Source of the DNA: Leishmania martiniquensis
Taxonomy: Eukaryota > Euglenozoa > Kinetoplastea > Trypanosomatida > Trypanosomatidae
Direction: 5' to 3'
DNA: 64,000 bases
Assembly: GCF_017916325.1 (NCBI RefSeq)
Contig: NC_090171.1
Coordinates: forward strand, 1,539,501 to 1,603,500
In this document: in pieces, positions 40,901 through 50,845 of the stretch
Position numbering within the stretch: position 1 is the stretch's first letter
How the letters are laid out: each line of letters begins with the position of its first letter
Made by a program: the position numbers and the translations under genes
Notes under the pieces: generated by a model
Databases searched by the model: none
The model's input: only the letters and a program-made list of their open reading frames with translations
Told to the model about the DNA's origin: nothing

Positions 40901-43037
40901 TCTGGGGACTGGGCCGCATGTACGTGTTTCTCGGTGTTGGCGGTACGAAAGATGATCTGCACCTCTGCTGATGTCTAGAGGAGCTGAAGTGAGGGGAAGG
41001 TGGGGCATTGTTTATGGAGATGTAGACATGCACGCATGCTGGCACGGGTGGCGGTGCTCTTGGGAAGTTTAGGGGAAGGGGGTCGCCGGTGAGGAGGACC
41101 CGCGTCAAGCGCTCACCTCGCCCCCGCTTCTCGATGCACCCCTTCTGGAGAACGCGTGCATTCTAGGAATGCATACAGGTGCACACATACAAATATATAG
41201 AGAGAGATCCGGGGGCATGCCAGGCAAGTTGAAGGAAAAAAACTGAGATAAAAACCGATGCAGTGGGTAGAGAAAGAGAGTGGTGCGGATGGCATTCACC
41301 CCCTTCTCGGGGAGGGGAGGTCTCACCTCCGCCGCTGCGTTGATCGACGAAGGCGTCACGTAGCGCCTCATCTTTTCGCTTTGAAGTGCAGTGGATTGAG
41401 AAAGCAATTGCATAGAGCGCCCTTGAGAAATCTGAAGCGAGCGCTGATGCTTCTCTTGTGCCTTTTCAGATCTGTTTGTATGTGGCAGGGGCGTTGTGTG
41501 CGGATGTGCATGGCTAGTGCGTACGACTGCTTCGCACACTCTCGTCTCTCTTTTCCTTTGAACACACCCGCACCTGTACAAACAAACACATCCAGGCACG
41601 TATGCCTTTCTTTATCGCCGCTCGCTTCTCTTCAGCACCATCCTCCTTCGCCTCCCCTGCCCCTTTCCAATGGCAGACAAAGAGGCTCGATAGTTTGAAA
41701 ATGTGTGCCGCTGCCGCCAGGGAAGCGGACCTCTTTCATAGGCTGGCTGTGCTTTCAAATGTGTCTGGCGTGTACCTCGCCATGATGGCGCTGGTACCGT
41801 GCTTGTGTATCTAGGATTGTATTGCCCTGTCGCCTGGATGGCTTCTGGTGACTGGTGTGCCGGGCGTGGTACCTTCTCCTCGCTTCTCCTCTTCTCCGGG
41901 GCGGTGATCTCTCGACGCTGGCGTATAACTACGCGCGTGCGTGCAGAACAGCTCATCTGTCTTTTAGAACCTCTTTGGTTGCGTCGTCCTCTGCTCGCTG
42001 TCTCCGCCTCTCCTCCGCACCTTCACCCTCGGTCTCTCCCGTCACCTCGTCTCCCGCGCCGCTCTTCTCTCTTTGTGACTCAACGCCATTCCGTCTCTGG
42101 AATGGTGCTGGGCAACGTGGGAAGAAGACGGCCCGATCTATGGTGTGAGAGGGGATTAGGGAAGCCCGAAATGAGGTGGGGAGAGGCGGGTCGGCGATGG
42201 CGGCAGCGGCGCACATGGACTCTTTACCAGTTCTCGAAGGGGTGTAACGTGACAGAAAGAAAGCAAGAGAGGGAAGTGAGTGGGAGAGCTCGCTGCGCGC
42301 TCTGCGGGTAGGTATGAATGTGGGCGGTTGACGAAAACGGTCAAGAGGTACCTGTCTTATGCGGAAGCTAACCTCATCGGCAGGCGGCTCGTCCTACGCA
42401 ATCCGGAGTTGGTCGCGGTGCAACAGGGGTGCAGGGGCACCGCGACTGTGGGGTCATCTGTCTGCCTTTGCTGGTGGGGCGGTGGATTGGAAGGGGGGGT
42501 GCCACTGGACATGTGGAGAGGAGGGGAGCACTCCACATCGGCAGCGGCTCCATGAGGCCTGTTGTTGGTGTGGATGGAACGGCTTTGAAGACGTCGTGGT
42601 AAAAAAGGATGCATGGTGCGACGAGCATGTCTGTGAGCGTGGTTGAATGGCATGCTCTGCTCCCTTCAACTTCATCTACATCTGGGAGTCACACCCCTGC
42701 AGTGGGCTGCCTGGCGCAGAGAGGGTGAGCGCCGTTCCACGATGATGTCAAGAAGAACCGCGCTGCTGCAACCACGTCTCGTGTCCTCTTGGACTTCAGC
42801 GCATCCATCCATCACGGATGCGTTGAATGCCCCACCCTCTCCCTCGGTGCGCGCGGTGCTCCCCCCTCCCCTCCCATGCACACACACTTCACCTCCTCTC
42901 TTCTCTCTTTGCGACGGCCGCACCACACTTGCTATGCGCCGGCGCGCTCCCGCTCACACGCCTATACATACGCCCACACAGACACACACGATTTCCTGCG
43001 GCGTTTTTTTCTCCTTTTCTAAGGGGTATTGCTGTAC
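40901..43037 (+). other. Long intergenic region, no gene seen
   Basis: This 2.1-kb spacer holds several CT-rich blocks (41880-41905, 42000-42080 and 42890-42915) and short chance frames. No frame shows a domain. The splice acceptor near 43022 sits just before the next gene. Confidence 0.55.
43004..43023 (+). promoter_or_regulatory. Candidate spliced-leader acceptor for PGAM5 with very short 5' UTR
   Basis: A tract of T and C ends in TCTAAG, with AG at 43022-43023. It leaves only about 14 bases before the ATG at 43038. It agrees with rejecting the TTG at 43029 as the start. Confidence 0.6.
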
Positions 43038-44081
43038 ATGTCGTTTACATTTCGTCGTTTTTTTGGAGGTGTCGCGATCGGCTTCGCCGCATCGCCGCTC
43101 CTTCGTGGAGCCGCCGTGGCGCTGTGCGAAACAGTGAAGCCCACGGCGCCGCCTGGCACGCGAAGCAGCGCCCATATCTCCGCCAATGGCCTCGTGAACC
43201 ACCTTTTCGACGACGATTCACTGCCGACGAAGGAGGAGCTGCAATACGTCAAGACTTGGGGAGTACCCTGGGTAGAGGATTGGGATCGTCCCGGGGAGCG
43301 CGGAATCTGTGCAGATCGCAGTGCATCTCATCAGCGTCAGATTATCATGATCCGCCACGGTCAGTATGGCAACGAGAGCATAGATGACGACAAGACCCAT
43401 CGACTCACCGCGCTCGGTGAACGGCAGGCCCGAGAGACCGGTGTTTACTTGCGCCGGCTTTTTGAGGAGGGTGAGAAGCGGATAAAACTAAACGCGATCT
43501 ATCGCCAGGCTCGACGAGCCTATAAGCAGGCAACAAAGGACGGTGCTTCTGAGGAGCAGCTGGCTCAGCTCGAGAAAAAGATGGGGGAGGCGCGCCAAGC
43601 GCTCTCTGGAGCCGGTGGCATATTCATCGACAAAATGCCGACGGCGGTGCATGTCTCGGATATGACCCGTGCCAAGCAGACCGCCGACTTGATTCTGGAA
43701 GCGTTCCCCGCAGAGATGCGGCGACGTAAGGACGTGGACCCGCAGTTGCGCGAGCGCATTCCATGCGCTGTGGAGCCGGTGCGCTCCTTCACCGCCACCG
43801 CCGAGGACATGCGCATCGCCGAGGCTGTGTTTGAGCGGTACTTTCACCGGCCTGTCGAGTCTGGCACCTCTGTAGAGGTCATTGTCGGGCATGGCAACAT
43901 GATTCGCTACCTTACTATGCGAGCGTTGCAGCTGCCTCCCGAAGCGTGGCTGCGCACCTCTTTGCCCCACTGCAGCGTCACAACAATCACAATTCGAGGC
44001 ACCGGTCATGTGAGCTTGGTTGGCATGGGCTCTTACGGGCATCTTCCTCCGGATATGGTGACAGTGTCCAATGTGAAGTAG
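43038..44081 (+). CDS. PGAM5: PGAM5-type histidine phosphatase of the mitochondrion
   Basis: The protein has 347 residues from the ATG; an apparent TTG start 9 bases upstream is not credible. Residues about 8-30 form a hydrophobic segment after a short basic start, consistent with a mitochondrial membrane anchor. Residues 74-83 (WGVPWVEDWD) match the multimerisation motif of PGAM5. The histidine phosphatase motif is IRHGQY, with Arg106 and the phospho-accepting His107; the second catalytic histidine is His285 in VGHGNMIRY. The tail RALQLPPEAWLR-SLPHCSVT matches PGAM5 closely. PGAM5 is a Ser/Thr (and His) phosphatase, not a glycolytic mutase. A Lys/Glu-rich insertion of about 45 residues (near 148-195) lies between RHG and the SDMTRA motif and is absent from animal PGAM5. 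Confidence 0.93.
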   Translation: MSFTFRRFFGGVAIGFAASPLLRGAAVALCETVKPTAPPGTRSSAHISANGLVNHLFDDDSLPTKEELQYVKTWGVPWVEDWDRPGERGICADRSASHQRQIIMIRHGQYGNESIDDDKTHRLTALGERQARETGVYLRRLFEEGEKRIKLNAIYRQARRAYKQATKDGASEEQLAQLEKKMGEARQALSGAGGIFIDKMPTAVHVSDMTRAKQTADLILEAFPAEMRRRKDVDPQLRERIPCAVEPVRSFTATAEDMRIAEAVFERYFHRPVESGTSVEVIVGHGNMIRYLTMRALQLPPEAWLRTSLPHCSVTTITIRGTGHVSLVGMGSYGHLPPDMVTVSNVK

Positions 44082-44646
44082 CGCGTCGACGCGGCTCTGC
44101 GGCTGCATCACCACGTTTTCACTACTCCCTCGCCATTCCGCTGCGCATCGCTGACCACAACATCAGACATACCGCACTCATCCCATTCCCCCTCTTCGCC
44201 AGCGTCACGCAACGAACCCGAGCTGTAGAAAAAAAAATATCACCTGAAAACGTCCATCTATCCACGTGACGCGCTTACGAGCCGCAGACGTCGCCACACA
44301 TTCTGTCAACGCCCACTGCTCCGTACCACTCCCCAACCCCAACCCACCCCGCCCAAGATTCACCCCAACGCTAATACAACGTTCCTCCCTCTTATGGCCC
44401 CTCCTCTGCTCTCGCCCTCCAACTGTACTCCTGCCGTCGTTACTCCTCTCCCCATACAGAAGACGCCATCCATTAGCCTGAACGAATACATTCCCCTTGA
44501 AGCACGAAAGGCACAGCCATCGGACACAGGGAGGCTGCATTTGGTGCCTCGCTGTGATGAAGTCAGGCCGGCGAGAATGTCGAGGGCCCCGGACGCGGTG
44601 GTGACGGATGCAGTCCGTCGTCTCGTGGGCGGTGTGTGTGTGTGTA

Positions 44647-44764
44647 TGGTGGGTGGGGCGGGCGATTGTGCGAGGTGCAGCCGCAAACAAAGGAACACGG
44701 GAGGACTCCAACAAACGTCATTCATTTCTCTGCGTGATGGAACTGCGGCGAGACGGAGCGCGCG
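44647..44764 (+). repeat. 118-bp module, copy 1
   Basis: A 118-bp segment starting TGGTGGGTGGGGCGGGCG occurs twice per repeat unit, each time directly after a GT run. The copies start at 44647, 45430, 45901, 46686 and 47157 (the last truncated near its 3' end). Confidence 0.9.
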
Positions 44765-45429
44765 CCTGTGCTGCTGTGCTGTGAGCTGAGGGTGTATGTG
44801 CTTGGTGGCGGTGGTGATGGGAGACCGTCGTGCTGCTTCTGCTATCCTACCCACCTCACCCCCCTCCCCGCTCGCCTGTCGTTACGGCCCGCTGCGTTGC
44901 GCTTGGCGCGGTTTGTGCTTCGGCTCTCACGAACAATCCCGCCCGGAGTTTACCATACTCGATCTCTTGTGCGGACCTACGGGTGCCCAGATGTGTGGGC
45001 GTGTGCGATACGCGGCGCGTACGGGAGCGCACTGCAGCTGCGCCAAAGGGGCCTTTGTCAAATTCCTTGCAGAGGCTGGTGCGGGGCGGCGGGAAAGGGG
45101 GAAGGGAGGTATCTCTGTCCCCCCTCGCCTGCTCCCTCATCCGTGTCGGTGCCATGCCAGGACCGTACGGCCCCAAGAGACGTTTGTTGCTGTGCGTGCG
45201 CGAGCAAGCGAGCCAGAGACGACGACGACAACCTAACCTCCTTCACAAACACACAGTTGGTGAGAGCCTTTACTTCGATGATGATTCGCGAGTTAATCCA
45301 TTCTCTGAGTCTCAAGGTGTATGTGTGTGTGAGTGTGGGGGGGCGTAGGCAGCTGCACTGCCGAGCTTCGGTGTGACGCTTGGTGCATGCGTATATATGC
45401 ATACGCGGGCTGTTGTGTGTGTGTGTGTG

Positions 45430-45547
45430 TGGTGGGTGGGGCGGGCGATTGTGCGAGGTGCAGCCGCAAACAAAGGAACACGGGAGGACTCCAACAAACG
45501 TCATTCATTTCTCTGCGTGATGGAACTGCGGCGAGACGGAGCGCGCG
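45430..45547 (+). repeat. 118-bp module, copy 2
   Basis: It is identical to copy 1 by eye and is preceded by a longer GT run. Confidence 0.9.
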
Positions 45548-45900
45548 GCGCAGCGTCTCCACTGCTTGACAGCGCTGCTTGCAGCGTGTGTGGAAAGGAC
45601 GGACGTGGTGGCACGTCTTGTGTGCGGGCGTGTGTGGCCTGAAGGCGGTGGATCGCACATCCAGTACGCCGAGCACCGCCTCTTGGCATTCCTTGCTCTC
45701 GTTACGGCCACGCCTCCTCACCGCGGTCGAGGCGTGGCACATGGTCATGATGGGTGAGAACAAAGCACAGCCATCGGACACAGGGAGGCTGCATTTGGTG
45801 CCTCGCTGTGATGAAGTCAGGCCGGCGAGAATGTCGAGGGCCCCGGACGCGGTGGTGACGGATGCAGTCCGTCGTCTCGTGGGCGGTGTGTGTGTGTGTA

Positions 45901-46018
45901 TGGTGGGTGGGGCGGGCGATTGTGCGAGGTGCAGCCGCAAACAAAGGAACACGGGAGGACTCCAACAAACGTCATTCATTTCTCTGCGTGATGGAACTGC
46001 GGCGAGACGGAGCGCGCG
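45901..46018 (+). repeat. 118-bp module, copy 3
   Basis: It occupies the same relative position in unit 2 as copy 1 in unit 1. Confidence 0.9.
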
Positions 46019-46685
46019 CCTGTGCTGCTGTGCTGTGAGCTGAGGGTGTATGTGCTTGGTGGCGGTGGTGATGGGAGACCGTCGTGCTGCTTCTGCTATC
46101 CTACCCACCTCACCCCCCTCCCCGCTCGCCTGTCGTTACGGCCCGCTGCGTTGCGCTTGGCGCGGTTTGTGCTTCGGCTCTCACGAACAATCCCGCCCGG
46201 AGTTTACCATACTCGATCTCTTGTGCGGACCTACGGGTGCCCAGATGTGTGGGCGTGTGCGATACGCGGCGCGTACGGGAGCGCACTGCAGCTGCGCCAA
46301 AGGGGCCTTTGTCAAATTCCTTGCAGAGGCTGGTGCGGGGCGGCGGGAAAGGGGGAAGGGAGGTATCTCTGTCCCCCCTCGCCTGCTCCCTCATCCGTGT
46401 CGGTGCCATGCCAGGACCGTACGGCCCCAAGAGACGTTTGTTGCTGTGCGTGCGCGAGCAAGCGAGCCAGAGACGACGACGACAACCTAACCTCCTTCAC
46501 AAACACACAGTTGGTGAGAGCCTTTACTTCGATGATGATTCGCGAGTTAATCCATTCTCTGAGTCTCAAGGTGTATGTGTGTGTGAGTGTGGGGGGGCGT
46601 AGGCAGCTGCACTGCCGAGCTTCGGTGTGACGCTTGGTGCATGCGTATATATGCATACGCGGGCTGTTGTGTGTGTGTGTGTGTG

Positions 46686-46803
46686 TGGTGGGTGGGGCGG
46701 GCGATTGTGCGAGGTGCAGCCGCAAACAAAGGAACACGGGAGGACTCCAACAAACGTCATTCATTTCTCTGCGTGATGGAACTGCGGCGAGACGGAGCGC
46801 GCG
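46686..46803 (+). repeat. 118-bp module, copy 4
   Basis: It occupies the same relative position in unit 2 as copy 2 in unit 1; the preceding GT run is one dinucleotide longer. Confidence 0.9.
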
Positions 46804-47020
46804 GCGCAGCGTCTCCACTGCTTGACAGCGCTGCTTGCAGCGTGTGTGGAAAGGACGGACGTGGTGGCACGTCTTGTGTGCGGGCGTGTGTGGCCTGAAG
46901 GCGGTGGATCGCACATCCAGTACGCCGAGCACCGCCTCTTGGCATTCCTTGCTCTCGTTACGGCCACGCCTCCTCACCGCGGTCGAGGCGTGGCACATGG
47001 TCATGATGGGTGAGAACAAA

Positions 47021-47268
47021 GCACAGCCATCGGACACAGGGAGGCTGCATTTGGTGCCTCGCTGTGATGAAGTCAGGCCGGCGAGAATGTCGAGGGCCCC
47101 GGACGCGGTGGTGACGGATGCAGTCCGTCGTCTCGTGGGCGGTGTGTGTGTGTGTATGGTGGGTGGGGCGGGCGATTGTGCGAGGTGCAGCCGCAAACAA
47201 AGGAACACGGGAGGACTCCAACAAACGTCATTCATTTCTCTGCGTGATGGAACTGCGGCGAGACGGAG
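47021..47268 (+). repeat. Tandem repeat unit 3, truncated
   Basis: It matches the first 248 bases of the unit and ends at AGACGGAG, where units 1 and 2 continue with CGCGCG. From there unrelated, more AT-rich sequence begins. Confidence 0.9.
47157..47268 (+). repeat. 118-bp module, copy 5, truncated
   Basis: The module is present in the partial third unit and is cut off at 47268, a few bases before its usual end. Confidence 0.88.
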
Positions 47269-47700
47269 ACGCTCTCCTAGGTGGCTTCCAGTTGTCTAAC
47301 GGTATAACGCGGTGGCAGTGTTTAAATTCGTCTGCATAGATCGTAAGCATGTCGTGTTGGATGCGGTTGTCTAATATTTTTTTCTCCTTGAGTTTCTGTG
47401 GACGGAATGTGTCAGTCACATCGCGCTGTAGGCTAAGGTGTTGCCGAATGGCTGGGGTTTTGTTTTTGTTTAGAGGCATGCGCTCAATTCGGTAGGGCGA
47501 AAGGTTCTGGGCTCTCGGCTGCTGCAGTGTCTTTGATGGCACTGCGGCGACTGTGAGAAACTCATGTTTTTTCCTTCGGCGTCAGACTGTGATTGTTGGG
47601 TGCATCCTTCATCATGTGACCTTCTGTATGTTGATGCAGATGAACTATTGATGTCGTGAAGACGGGCACCATCAAAACAACCGTTGGGACGCACTGTTGA
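47269..47700 (-). other. AT-richer island with coding-like minus-strand frames, possible decayed element
   Basis: Base composition here is visibly richer in A and T than in the surrounding DNA. On the minus strand two overlapping frames (104 and 74 codons, partly in different phases) use many A-ending codons unlike the genes of the window. One contains a peptide around TIYADEFK that faintly resembles a degenerate Y-x-D-D box of reverse transcriptases. This is too weak to name an element. The segment could equally be an ordinary AT-rich 5' flank. Confidence 0.3.
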
Positions 47701-47908
47701 TTTTGTTTCTTAATTCACGCAGGGATTATCAATCTCTGCGTGCTGGGCCTGAATCCATTCCTTTCTGTGTCGGTGCTCCGTATGGCGCTTCGGGAAATGC
47801 CCACGCGGACGCACGCCACCAAGGGACGGCGCTTCGACGCTTACGAGAGCAGCAGCGAGCGCCGAGCATTATAGTTGCCGAAGTCTTTTCTTCACATGTC
47901 ACCACACC

Positions 47909-47939
47909 TTCTCGCCTCTTTCTCTTTTCTTTACTACAG
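47909..47939 (+). promoter_or_regulatory. Candidate spliced-leader acceptor for the SPATA17-like gene
   Basis: A clean tract (CTCGCCTCTTTCTCTTTTCT) is followed by TTACTACAG, with AG at 47938-47939. It leaves a 39-base 5' UTR and fixes the ATG at 47979 as the start. Confidence 0.65.
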
Positions 47940-47978
47940 TTTTTTGTCGCTGACGGCACCAAGTTGAAAGAAAAAAGG

Positions 47979-49577
47979 ATGTGCGCCACGGGAATCATGG
48001 ATTCAGGCGCCAACTTCATCTATCAGCACTCGAAGCGCGAGGGCCAATGTGGGCTGGAGGTCGATATCTTTTCGGGCCACTACTCGCGCATCACCCCAGC
48101 TTACGGATGCAGTCTCGTGAAGGCCGTGCTTAGAGCTCTGGAGGATGCCGACGCCCACGCGCCAGCGGAGCTGAACGCTGCCGTGACTATTCAAGCAACG
48201 TTTCGTATGTACCGTCATCGAAAGGCGTTCCTCACAGTGCGACATCATGCCTGCCTTATCCAGCGTGTGTACCGTGGCTACATAACACGCAAGCACCTTG
48301 AAGTGGAGCGGGCAACGGTGCGGCAGATGGCTTACTTGCAAGCGGTCTTTGACATGTTTGCTACACGAATTCAGGCATGTTACCGCGGTTACCAGAGTCG
48401 GAAGACAAGGTCCAACTACTATGCACAGCAGGCGTACCTGAAGGCTGTAACGGCACTCTCGTCAGAGGTACTTGCACAGGCACACAACACGCAAGTCGAG
48501 CAGGACGCCGTGCGCAATGCGGAGGCAAGGCAACTGCAGGAGCTTTTGTATGCCCGCCGTACTGCTCGCATGCACTACATGGTTTCGACCTGTAGTCTTC
48601 CGAGTGTCTACCAAGGCCGTGTGGGGCCTCCTTCGGTGAAGCAGTCCTCACAGCCCGTCTCCGAAACTGGTAGGGAGCTACTAAGCGGCAGCGGAGAGAG
48701 TGGCTTTGTGAGTGCGGCGCCGCAGACGGTGAAGGTGACTGCGAAAGCGTCGGACGGCGGAGCCGCGGATGGCAAAGTGCTGATGGCGCCGGATGTTGCC
48801 GGCGTGTCGGGGAGCAAACTGGAAGACGACATCCGCTACAACGCTCGTGTGGCACGCCGGGAGCGCAGCGCAGTCAAGGCCAAGACGAGTCACGCTCTAG
48901 CTCTCCCCACCGCTATTGCAGCGTCTTCATCCCAGTCGCCTGAAAGGAAGAGTGCGGGGGGATCAGAGGCGGAGGGAGCCACGCCGAGTACCGCCCCTGT
49001 GGCTTCAGGCACACGACTTCCACCCGTGACGCCCTCGAAGCCAACGCAGAGCAGCCGCCAGGCCAACGCCGCCGCGCCCGAGGCAGCGGTGACAGTGCCT
49101 TGGGAGTTGGCGTCCACTCGTCCGCCGCACAGGCCGCTCACAACTCATGCACCTTTTCTGGCAAGTTCATCTTTCAGTCATACTGCTCCGCCAGTATCTT
49201 GTGCAAGCAAAGCTGGCCGAAAGCCTCGTGCAGCGCCACAGGGCGCTCAGGATGGCTGCTGGCATGTCTCCGGGACGTGTGCCGCGGCAGCTTCAGGCCC
49301 AGCCCGCTCCGCAGCTGGCGTAGATTCGTCAATACCCGGTGCTGCCGTCTCGTCATTCCACCGCCGCTTCGCCGTAAAACGGCATGACTGCCTCGAGCAT
49401 GGGCTAAGCAGCAGCAATGGTGTCGTGAGTGATGGCGGCGGCTCGCACGCCGTGGGTGACGTCCTTTCATTAGCGAAGGAGGATGCGGCCATTCAGCGTA
49501 GCGTTGATCAGAAGGTGATCCAGGCACTACATGGCGATGCCATCTTCAAGGTGCCCGCAAGGCGAGGTCGTCGATAG
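47979..49577 (+). CDS. IQ-motif protein, SPATA17-like
   Basis: The frame is open from a TTG at 47697, but the first ATG at 47979 (532 residues) lies just after a good splice acceptor and is the likely start. Three IQ motifs follow at residues about 70-82 (TIQATFRMYRHRK), 93-105 (LIQRVYRGYITRK) and 130-142 (RIQACYRGYQSRK). Next come a long charged helix and the segment MHYMVSTCSLPSVYQG, matching the conserved tail after the IQ block of SPATA17 (MHYL-ST-x-x-P-G-I-Y-N-S). IQ motifs bind calmodulin-like proteins. SPATA17 is a ciliary protein associated with the axoneme in animals, so a flagellar location is likely here. The C-terminal 260 residues are low complexity. No neighbouring gene adds context. 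Confidence 0.82.
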   Translation: MCATGIMDSGANFIYQHSKREGQCGLEVDIFSGHYSRITPAYGCSLVKAVLRALEDADAHAPAELNAAVTIQATFRMYRHRKAFLTVRHHACLIQRVYRGYITRKHLEVERATVRQMAYLQAVFDMFATRIQACYRGYQSRKTRSNYYAQQAYLKAVTALSSEVLAQAHNTQVEQDAVRNAEARQLQELLYARRTARMHYMVSTCSLPSVYQGRVGPPSVKQSSQPVSETGRELLSGSGESGFVSAAPQTVKVTAKASDGGAADGKVLMAPDVAGVSGSKLEDDIRYNARVARRERSAVKAKTSHALALPTAIAASSSQSPERKSAGGSEAEGATPSTAPVASGTRLPPVTPSKPTQSSRQANAAAPEAAVTVPWELASTRPPHRPLTTHAPFLASSSFSHTAPPVSCASKAGRKPRAAPQGAQDGCWHVSGTCAAAASGPARSAAGVDSSIPGAAVSSFHRRFAVKRHDCLEHGLSSSNGVVSDGGGSHAVGDVLSLAKEDAAIQRSVDQKVIQALHGDAIFKVPARRGRR

Positions 49578-50845
49578 GATGGCGGCGCGCCGAGTCATGC
49601 GTGCGCGCATCGAAAAGAATGGGCGATGGCAGTGGCCCTTCCTGGGGGAGGGGGGCCGCACGCTGCTATGTCACGTGAGCCTGTCTGCGCCACGGGACCG
49701 CTCCCCCTTCTGTCCCTTTGCTTGCAGCGGCACCTGCGCACGACTTTCAGTGCCAGGGCCCGATTGTCGAAGGTGGTGACGTGCAGCAGTTGTCGCCTCT
49801 TTCTCTGATGTACCCCACCGCGTCATTTGCCCTCTCTCCCCCTTGTCGCACTCACTCATGTACCTCAAGAAGACGACAATGGCGGGAGACCTTTGCGTTT
49901 GTTTAACTTCGCTCGTCCCTCTCCGTGGTGCCTGATGACGGCTCTCGGGGTGCTCACCCGCCGTCTCTGCTGCGTGCCTCTATAGAAAATGTACTCATGT
50001 GCCAGAGAAAGCGCACATGCCGGTTCAAACAAGAGAAAGTGCCGCCACCGACAAACGCACGGATGAGGGCTGCTGAACTGCTATGCCCCGTGCCACTAAA
50101 GGAAGAGGGAGAGGGGGGAAGAGATGGCTTGTACTTTTGCGTTGGAGGGCCAAGCGTCTTCCTTACCTTGACTCGTGAGCCCCCTCCCCTCCCCTCCCTC
50201 TCGCCTCATGGAAAATGAGCTGAAAGGCGTGCGCAGCAAAGGCCGCATTGCTGTGCAGCAGCACATTTTGTGTCGTGTGATGCTGGCCATGCTTCATGAA
50301 CCACTTCGACCTGAAAGAAGGGGTGATGGCGAAGAGGGCACGTACAGCGAAGAAGTTAGACGACCCGCTTCGCCTCTGCGTTTGACGACGCACACACCCT
50401 TTCAGTTTCCCTCTCTGTCTTCCTTTTCTCTATTGCACCAACAGTCTCATGTCGGCGCAGGCACTTTCGATCTCAACTACTACAAGGGCTCCAACTGCGA
50501 CTACGTTGGATCACGCTCCTCGACTTGCTCATTTCATGTGGCGGCGACGTCTTTCGATGACTTTGTCTTGGGCTGTCAGCGCAGGCAATCTTGTTGGCTG
50601 ATTTGCGCAAGGAATACAGTGGCGCACCGGTGCAAGCAGAGACGTTGACTGCGCCAATCAGGCCTCTTTCCCGCGTATCCGTTCGGTTTCTCCTTTTTTC
50701 CGAGACCTTCACAGGCATACGCACGGGCGCGCACATCTCTGGTGCTTCTTCCTCTTCACAAGACAGCGGTGCGCCGGCCTGAGCAGCTGACGCCTGATCT
50801 CTTCCCCTCTCGCGTGCCTGGCTTTGTTACAAACGAGGGAGAAGA
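49578..50845 (+). other. Intergenic region, no gene seen
   Basis: This 1.3-kb spacer has pyrimidine blocks near 49798-49852 and 50170-50205. I see no supported gene. Confidence 0.6.
50686..50704 (+). promoter_or_regulatory. Candidate spliced-leader acceptor for the 50846 gene
   Basis: The tract GGTTTCTCCTTTTTTC is followed by CGAG, with AG at 50703-50704. The predicted 5' UTR is about 140 bases. Confidence 0.5.

Larger units (their letters stand above)
44511..45764 (+). repeat. Tandem repeat unit 1 (1254 bp)
   Basis: The unit begins GCACAGCCATCGGACACAGG and is repeated head-to-tail. The next copy differs mainly by two bases in a GT run. Each unit contains the 118-bp module twice and two GT microsatellites. 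Confidence 0.93.
45765..47020 (+). repeat. Tandem repeat unit 2 (1256 bp)
   Basis: It appears practically identical to unit 1, with one extra GT dinucleotide near 46671-46686. Chance open frames in unit 1 reappear here with the same translation at an offset of 1254 bases. Confidence 0.93.
44082..47978 (+). other. Longest gap in the window, with tandem repeats and an AT-richer island
   Basis: This 3.9-kb gap holds a 1.25-kb tandem repeat (44511-47268), a short unique lead and an AT-richer stretch (47269-47700). The open frames are copies of one another because of the repeat, and their composition gives no support for coding. Confidence 0.6.

Noticed and set aside
43154..43350. PGAM5 considered as a glycolytic phosphoglycerate mutase
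   Set aside because: The multimerisation motif, N-terminal anchor and tail match PGAM5, and the layout lacks mutase-specific features.
45274..45310. Possible C/D box snoRNA (GATGATGA followed by CTGA) in the tandem repeat
   Set aside because: Only about 30 bases separate the boxes, too short for a normal C/D RNA, and no terminal stem is evident.
44768..46630. Two identical 202-codon open frames (44768-45376 and 46022-46630)
   Set aside because: They are copies only because the DNA is tandemly repeated. Composition is Cys-, Arg- and Ser-rich like other chance frames, and no domain is visible.
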